In this document: one piece after another, positions 29,742 to 34,298 of the stretch
How positions within the stretch are numbered: position 1 is the stretch's first letter
Layout of the letters: the number at the start of each line of letters is the position of its first letter
NCBI GenBank assembly: GCA_031265435.1
Contig: JAISCR010000129.1
Span: 1 to 34,298, forward strand
DNA length: 34,298 nucleotides
Direction: 5' to 3'
Origin: Treponema sp.
GTDB lineage: Bacteria; Spirochaetota; Spirochaetia; Treponematales; Breznakiellaceae
Translations under genes and position numbers: made by a program
Notes under the pieces: model-generated
Seen by the model: the letters and a program-made list of their open reading frames with translations, nothing else
Databases searched by the model: none
Told to the model about the DNA's origin: nothing

Positions 29742-31268
29742 TTAACGGGCGTATTCCACTATCCTGGTTTCCCGGATGATGGTGATCTTAATTCGCCCCG
29801 GATAACGGAGATCGTTTTCGATTTTTTTGGCAATATCTTTTGCCAGTTCCCGGCTCTGATCCTCGGTAACCGCATCGTTGTTTACGATGATGCGCAGTTC
29901 CCTGCCTGCCTGGATGGCAAAAGCCTTGTCCACTCCGGTAAAGCCCGTGGCGATATTTTCCAAATTTTTGAGCCGTTTGGCGTAATTATCGAGCGTTTCC
30001 CGCCGGGCTCCCGGCCGCGCCGCGCTGATCGCATCGGCAATCTGAACCAGTACCGACTCAATGCAGGAAGGCTCCATGTCGTTGTGGTGGCTCCCGATCG
30101 CGTTGATAATCCGGGGATCCTCCCCCATCTTCCGGGCCATGTCCATGCCGATTTCCGCATGGTTCAGGTCCGAATCGCTTTCCACACCCTTGCCGATGTC
30201 GTGAAGCAGAGCGGCCCGTTTGGCAATATCCCGGTTTGCGCCTGTCTCCGCGGCAAGAATTCCCGCGATAACAGCCACCTCTTTGGAATGGGACAGCACG
30301 TTCTGACCGTAGCTGGTACGGAAGTAAAGCCGCCCCAGCGCCCGGATACCGTCCTGTTTGATGTTATGGATCCCCAGATCGAAGAGAACTTTTTCACCTT
30401 CCTCAAAGATCTTCTGGGAAATGTCCTTGCTGACCTTGGTAACAATCTCTTCGATTCTGGCAGGATGAATACGCCCGTCGGTAATAAGCCGTTCAAGAGC
30501 CACCTTGGCGATTTCCCGGCGTACCGGATCAAAACAGGAGATAACCACCGCTTCGGGAGTATCGTCAATGATGATATCCACCCCGGTGAGCGTCTCCAGA
30601 GTGCGGATATTCCGCCCCTCCCGCCCTATGATCCGGCCCTTCATCTCCTCGTTGGGGAGACTTACCGAAGCAACGGTAACTTCTCCGGTTACCTCCGTGG
30701 CAAGACGCTGGATGGAAGCCAGCAAAATATCCCTGGCCTTCTTCTCCCCGGCGAGATTTGCCTCGGCTTCGATCTTGTTGGTCAGAGCCTGGGCATCGTG
30801 TTTTGCTTCGTTTTCAAGGTCCTGAATGATCAAAGCCTTGGCTTCTTCCGCCGTAAGGCCGGAGATCCGCTCCAGTTCCGCCCGGTACCGTTCCTCTTCC
30901 TTGCCTAAAGCCACTTCCCGCTGTTCAAAAACCTTCTCTTTTTCTGAAAGAAGCTCCTCCGTTTTCTCAATCTGGCTTATCTTTTTATCGATTTGCTCTT
31001 CTTTTTGAACTACACGGCGTTCATAACGCTGTAATTCAGCCCTTCTTTCCCGGGTTTCCCTCTCTTGCTGGTTTCTGTCGCGGATAATTTGGTCTTTTGC
31101 CTCAAGAAGAATCTCCTTCTTTTTAGCTTCAGCTTCCTTTATCGCATCCTGTTTTATACGTTCGGCGCGCTGCTCCGATGCCGTAAGTTGATATCTGGCG
31201 TACAGCCATCTAATAGTCCAGCCCAAAGTTAACCCGGCAAGAGGGAGGATAAAATAAAGTATCCACAT
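29742..31268 (-). CDS. rny: Ribonuclease Y
   Basis: 508 residues. A membrane anchor (1-24) is followed by a charged coiled coil (about 25-190), a KH domain ('MKGRIIGREGRNIRTLETLT') and an HD domain ('HSKEVAVIAGILAAETGANR', 'AALLHDIGKG'). It is an endoribonuclease that initiates mRNA decay at the inner membrane. The ATG at 31268 has AAGGGG about 6 bases upstream, and a leadered promoter lies at 31304-31333. Confidence 0.97.
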   Translation of the reverse strand: MWILYFILPLAGLTLGWTIRWLYARYQLTASEQRAERIKQDAIKEAEAKKKEILLEAKDQIIRDRNQQERETRERRAELQRYERRVVQKEEQIDKKISQIEKTEELLSEKEKVFEQREVALGKEEERYRAELERISGLTAEEAKALIIQDLENEAKHDAQALTNKIEAEANLAGEKKARDILLASIQRLATEVTGEVTVASVSLPNEEMKGRIIGREGRNIRTLETLTGVDIIIDDTPEAVVISCFDPVRREIAKVALERLITDGRIHPARIEEIVTKVSKDISQKIFEEGEKVLFDLGIHNIKQDGIRALGRLYFRTSYGQNVLSHSKEVAVIAGILAAETGANRDIAKRAALLHDIGKGVESDSDLNHAEIGMDMARKMGEDPRIINAIGSHHNDMEPSCIESVLVQIADAISAARPGARRETLDNYAKRLKNLENIATGFTGVDKAFAIQAGRELRIIVNNDAVTEDQSRELAKDIAKKIENDLRYPGRIKITIIRETRIVEYAR

Positions 31269-31303
31269 GATGTGCCCCTTACCTGAAATAATAAATTCAG
31301 ACT

Positions 31304-31333
31304 ATTTTACACCCGAAATACCCGAATTGTCAA
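31304..31333 (-). promoter_or_regulatory. Candidate promoter of rny
   Basis: On the minus strand TTGACA (31328-31333), an 18-base spacer and TAAAAT (31304-31309). A second TTGACA lies at 31351-31356 without a matching -10. The leader would be about 30 bases and includes the SD. Confidence 0.6.
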
Positions 31334-31386
31334 GCAACGTATTGCCTCTTTGTCAAGACGCAATAGAAATGCCCTCCCCAGAGCAT

Positions 31387-31453
31387 CGGCGTTTACTTTT
31401 TCCAACATCATTATTCCCCTAAAAACGGCATACTTTGAAGAAAAAATTCACCG
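31387..31453 (-). repeat. Dispersed intergenic repeat, copy 2
   Basis: Inverted copy of 1109-1176; the core 31426-31448 is identical over 23 bases. It lies upstream of rny in an otherwise empty stretch. The rest of the gap up to 31510 holds a second repeat family and no supportable gene. Confidence 0.75.
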
Positions 31454-31488
31454 TAACGTCGAAAAAGTCGAAAAAGGAAGTAAAAAAG
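31450..31488 (+). repeat. ACCGnnAnGTCGAAnAAGTC repeat, copy 1
   Basis: Starts ACCGTAACGTCGAAAAAGTC and ends GGAAGTAAAAAAG. Related copies lie at 33917-33944 (plus) and 33953-33997 (minus). It directly abuts dispersed repeat copy 2. Confidence 0.65.
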
Positions 31489-31509
31489 TACCATTCACCC
31501 GGCTGACCG

Positions 31510-31680
31510 GCGTTTCATATCACCTTCTACACCGGCGGGGAACGGAAAAAGCCCGGTTTCCGGTAAATCGACACGGTTCACCACTGCGGACAGGCCGCAC
31601 AAGGCCGGTATGTCCATGCTCTGACCGTCACCGATGCGGCTTCGGGCCGGATAGAACTCCGTTCCCTCAGCTTTATTAAA
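31510..31680 (+). pseudogene. DDE-type transposase fragment
   Basis: One frame reads 'TGGERKKPGFR', a TAA at 31564, then 'IDTVHHCGQAAQGRYVHALT' and 'VTDAASGRIELRSLSFIKK'. The pattern IDTVxHCG..GxY..TLTVTD..SG is the catalytic core of integrase-like transposases, with the first catalytic Asp visible. Both ends are missing and a stop interrupts it. It runs to within 3 bases of the stop of the convergent barrel-protein gene. Confidence 0.7.
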
Positions 31681-33091
31681 AAGAATATGTCAATGCGGCC
31701 TTCACAAAACTATTCTCGTGAAACTGGCCGAAAAGCCCTTCGCCGCTTCCAGCAAAAATACCGGCGGAAAATTCGACAGCCACATCGTTCCTGGTCCAGA
31801 TGAGAGAGGGCATGACAAGACACGCGCCGCCTTCCGCTTCCCACATGACAGCGGCTTTCATTTCCAGTTCATCGCGGAGGAATTTTTTTGAAAGCGCCGC
31901 GGTAATGTTCGTTGTCGTTATGTCGCTGTCGGCTTCAATGTCCTGCGGGTTTTTGATTTCGCCGTCAAGCAGCCGGATCGTTTCGTTGCACTGGAGGTTC
32001 AGGTTAATCCCCGCAAAGAGGTCGCGGTCAAAGCCCAATGACCACGCGAGGGACGGGTTGTAGACCGCGCCGTCATCGCCTGAAAGGTCCCCGGTGATGT
32101 TTGCCGCGGCTTCCGCACGAAGATTGAAACCGGCGATAACCTGCGCGTAATCAAGCCCGATCTGGTGATAGGGGTTGTAGGCGAATGTTACCACAGGCAG
32201 TGTAGCCGCGGTCATGGTAACCGCCGGTGTTGTCAGCCGCCCGTAGTAATACTGTACGCCTATGTCCGCCGCGGCGCCTATGGTCGTGGTGAAGCGCAAG
32301 CCCGCCTGTGCGTAGTCAAGAGTTGTAGTGTCGGGTCGGATCACGTTTTCCGGCGGAAGCCGGCTCAACTCCGCCATCTGCGCCGGCGCCCAGCGGCCGC
32401 TTGCCGCAAAACGCGCCGGCTCAAAGTTCGGTACGAAAACGCCTTCCAGTTTGGAGAACTGCCCCAACACAAATGATGCGTGGATAAGAGGCCGGGCGAT
32501 TTTCAGATTCATCATGTCGCTTAAATCGGACAAGTCCGAATAATCCAGCGGATTCACCACATCCAGCGGGCCCATGCTGTCCGCCTTGCCCCAGGTGAGT
32601 TTGCGGAGGCCCCCGGTAATATCGAGCTTGCCGAAATAGGCGCGGATATATGCCTCGTCCACATAGACCGGCGATTTTTCGTCATAGTAAACCAAAGCGG
32701 GAGCGAGTTTTAAATTGATAACTCCATCGGCGTAAGTAGTTTCGGCGGTGAAGTTGAGTGTGCCGGAAAAAATATCTCCAAGCCGGGTATTGTCCGCGCC
32801 GTCGGAAAAGTCATCAACAAAACCGGTCATTGAGACGGAGACCTCGCCGCCGATTGAGACGGCAGGTGCGCTGCCGCCCTCTCCGGAAAAAGTTCCTCCC
32901 GCAGTCTCATCGTCAAAACCAAAACCCAAGCTTTGCGCATCAAAGCCGCTTTGCTCCGTAAAGCCATCCTGAGCGGGAAGAGACAATGCGGTAAAAAACA
33001 ACAGGCAAGAAACTACCAACGGCACATGGACGCGCCGCCGCAGTAATGTGCGGGCAAATGCAAGCCGCGTCGTCATGGATAACACCTTCAT
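31676..33091 (-). CDS. Outer-membrane barrel protein encoded with an RND/LolA-like system
   Basis: 471 residues. A signal peptide ends near 'ALSLPAQ|DGF'. The mature protein is strand-rich and ends 'KAALTYSF' with the terminal Phe typical of barrel proteins. The segment 'GGLRKLTWGKADSMGPLDVV' followed by 'NPLDYSDLSDL' recalls DUF1302-like outer-membrane proteins that accompany RND exporters and LolA-like proteins. The ATG overlaps the LolA-like gene's stop by 4 bases. It probably works with the two genes upstream in moving a lipid or lipoprotein to the outer membrane; the cargo is unknown. Confidence 0.75.
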   Translation of the reverse strand: MKVLSMTTRLAFARTLLRRRVHVPLVVSCLLFFTALSLPAQDGFTEQSGFDAQSLGFGFDDETAGGTFSGEGGSAPAVSIGGEVSVSMTGFVDDFSDGADNTRLGDIFSGTLNFTAETTYADGVINLKLAPALVYYDEKSPVYVDEAYIRAYFGKLDITGGLRKLTWGKADSMGPLDVVNPLDYSDLSDLSDMMNLKIARPLIHASFVLGQFSKLEGVFVPNFEPARFAASGRWAPAQMAELSRLPPENVIRPDTTTLDYAQAGLRFTTTIGAAADIGVQYYYGRLTTPAVTMTAATLPVVTFAYNPYHQIGLDYAQVIAGFNLRAEAAANITGDLSGDDGAVYNPSLAWSLGFDRDLFAGINLNLQCNETIRLLDGEIKNPQDIEADSDITTTNITAALSKKFLRDELEMKAAVMWEAEGGACLVMPSLIWTRNDVAVEFSAGIFAGSGEGLFGQFHENSFVKAALTYSF

Positions 33092-33879
33092 CTTGCCCTC
33101 CCAGTTTCAAGATACGCCGTGGTAAAAACGCCTTCCGGTATCGGGTCGTCGTACTTAATGATGTCCATGTAGATGGTAGTGGAAGTCCCCGCCGCCAGGG
33201 TGGAGACTTTTGTCTGCGTGGACGTGTCGCGGCCCTGAATGTCCTTGTACGCCGACATTTCCATCAGCTTTTCCACCGCGCCGCGCTTGTTGTACAGTTC
33301 CACCTTGTAGGTGCGGTAGCCGGCCTTGTCAATCCAGGTGAGGGTCTTCGCGTATTGAAAATCGCTGTCTTTCGGCACACTCTCAATCACATAACACGCC
33401 GCGCCGTTCAGCGTTTCCTCGCGTAAAACGGTATGTGTGTCCTCCTCCACATTCCGGTCCATAAGCGACATATCGTCGTAGGAAAAATCCGTACCCATGA
33501 AACTGCCGCCGCTCTCCGATGAGGCGATACGCCGTACCTTGCCCAGAGCTGGGAGGAAAATCCACTGGTCACTTTTCCCTGCGGCGTTGTCCATCATCAG
33601 AAAGCGCGTCCCCCTCACCGTGGCCGGGCTTTGGAACACGATGACCGCCCGGGCGAAACCGTTTGCCGCGTCTTTTGAATACTGGTCGATGACCCGCTCC
33701 GTGGCGGCGCCGTTTTTCGCGGTGATCACCATGCGCGAACGGCTCGACATGGTGTCCAACTGGATGCGGTCTTTCGCCGCCTGCTTGATAGAAATGGCAC
33801 TCTGTGCCGACGCGTCCTGGGCGAACACCGATCCTGCGCAGAGCGCAGCCGACAATACAAACAAAACAAATCTTTTCAT
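33088..33879 (-). CDS. LolA-like outer-membrane lipoprotein-sorting protein
   Basis: 263 residues. A clear signal peptide ends 'AALCAGSVFAQ|DAS'. The mature part fits the 'outer membrane lipoprotein-sorting protein' family: 'RGTRFLMMDN', 'QWIFLPALGKVRRI', 'GSFMGTDFSYDDM' and 'KTLTWIDKAGYRTYKVELY'. These periplasmic proteins have a LolA/LolB-like half-barrel and are encoded next to RND exporters. The ATG at 33879 has GAAGGAG 7 bases upstream. The gap before it (33880-33959) holds an inverted repeat that separates it from the exporter gene. Confidence 0.9.
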   Translation of the reverse strand: MKRFVLFVLSAALCAGSVFAQDASAQSAISIKQAAKDRIQLDTMSSRSRMVITAKNGAATERVIDQYSKDAANGFARAVIVFQSPATVRGTRFLMMDNAAGKSDQWIFLPALGKVRRIASSESGGSFMGTDFSYDDMSLMDRNVEEDTHTVLREETLNGAACYVIESVPKDSDFQYAKTLTWIDKAGYRTYKVELYNKRGAVEKLMEMSAYKDIQGRDTSTQTKVSTLAAGTSTTIYMDIIKYDDPIPEGVFTTAYLETGRAR

Positions 33880-33916
33880 GTTAAAACTCCTTCAATAAAA
33901 TTAACACAGAATTTTT

Positions 33917-33944
33917 AACCGCAAAGTCGAAGAAGTCAAAAAAG
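33917..33944 (+). repeat. ACCGnnAnGTCGAAnAAGTC repeat, copy 2
   Basis: Reads AACCGCAAAGTCGAAGAAGT and ends CAAAAAAG. It forms an inverted pair with copy 3 across about 23 bases, so the transcript could fold into a long hairpin between exporter and LolA-like genes. Confidence 0.7.
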
Positions 33945-33952
33945 TTTATCAT

Positions 33953-33997
33953 CCCTTTCTTACTTTCCTTCTTCGACTTTTTCGACTTCGCGGTAAA
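33953..33997 (-). repeat. ACCGnnAnGTCGAAnAAGTC repeat, copy 3, overlapping the exporter gene
   Basis: On the minus strand it reads ACCGCGAAGTCGAAAAAGTC, then GAAGAAGGAAAGTAAG. It encodes the last 12 residues and stop of the exporter gene. Confidence 0.75.
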
Positions 33998-34298
33998 TTT
34001 CCTCCTGCCTATGCCCGTTCTCCCGTTTTCCATAGATAAACTTTGGTTTCACCGTTATAAGCAACACGGGGATAACCGTAAGACTGACCACAGCGCTGAT
34101 GCCCATCGAAAGCGCGATAAGGCCGCCGAACTGCGCCATAAGGCGTAACTGCGAAAGAACCAGCACGCCGAAACCCGCGCCCACCGACACGGCGTTGATC
34201 AGGATCGCCTTTCCCGCTCCGGCAAAGGTGCGGTAGAGATAGTCGCCGCCGCCTGAGTATTCCCGCTTGAAGGCGTCGATAAAGTGAATCGTGTAGTC
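33960..34298 (-). CDS. RND/MMPL superfamily exporter, C-terminal part
   Basis: The frame is open to the window edge; 112 residues are visible. 'DYTIHFIDAFKREYSGGGD', 'AGKAILINAVSVGAGFGVL' and two membrane segments ('ALSMGISAVVSLTVIPVLL') match the C-terminal membrane half of RND-type exporters of the hydrophobe/lipid class. With the LolA-like and barrel proteins downstream it should form an envelope-spanning export route. The last 12 residues 'IYREVEKVEEGK' are coded by a dispersed repeat, so the natural C-terminus may have been replaced. Confidence 0.88.
   Translation of the reverse strand, partial: DYTIHFIDAFKREYSGGGDYLYRTFAGAGKAILINAVSVGAGFGVLVLSQLRLMAQFGGLIALSMGISAVVSLTVIPVLLITVKPKFIYGKRENGHRQEEIYREVEKVEEGK

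Noticed and set aside
31350-31679. Plus-strand ORF of 109 residues
   Set aside because: It is out of frame with the transposase fragment in the same DNA and covers two repeat families; no coding evidence.

Overview
The window looks like chromosome of a GC-rich spirochaete, most likely a Treponema relative of the gut or free-living kind. This is inferred from the gene set, not proven: an XPB/Ssl2-type helicase with a dedicated partner protein, a bifunctional-nuclease/UVR fusion, M23-LysM envelope peptidases, RNase Y with a YmdB-type phosphodiesterase, OMP/LolA-like/RND envelope genes, and lipoproteins with relaxed lipoboxes. Most genes are GC-rich and tightly packed, often with 4-base start/stop overlaps.

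Layout. 1-603: end of a rhamnose-type sugar-binding protein gene and a strong terminator. 636-3888 (minus): polyprenyl synthetase, bifunctional nuclease-UVR, LysM-M23 peptidase, retropepsin-like protease. 3916-5835: rlmE, a Tyr-phosphatase-like lipoprotein and a 74-residue unknown protein. 5859-10197: an accessory island bracketed by an imperfect 22-base inverted repeat. Its left part is AT-rich and holds four unfamiliar genes, the largest coding for a 692-residue protein with a phosphoribosyltransferase-like motif. Its right part holds broken transposase and repressor genes. 10211-18801 (minus): a likely operon of membrane protein with an acidic repeat tail, 57-residue ORF, XPB helicase, helicase partner, NYN-LOTUS protein, and both serine dehydratase subunits.

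18915-22041: NAD synthetase and M18 aminopeptidase. 22201-24407 (minus): a HigA-like protein with a histone-H1-like tail, a UDG-fold protein and a SpoU methyltransferase. 24598-26306: alanyl-tRNA editing protein overlapping a cobalamin adenosyltransferase. 26370-28281: a divergent pair, outer-membrane barrel and GerMN protein. 28357-31268: ymdB-like gene, an opposed xre gene, and rny. 31387-34298: repeats, a transposase remnant, then a barrel OMP, LolA-like protein and RND exporter (partial), read on the minus strand.

The two signals most worth following are: (1) the unrecognised AT-rich PRTase-like gene cluster; and (2) a repeated promoter layout in which -35, a 17-base spacer and -10 lie so close to the start codon that the mRNA should be leaderless. 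The layout is seen at 6019, 18915, 24598, 27466 and 29362, and more weakly at 3888. It contrasts with other genes here that have ordinary leaders with Shine-Dalgarno (SD) sites. Several dispersed repeat families also sit in the intergenic gaps.
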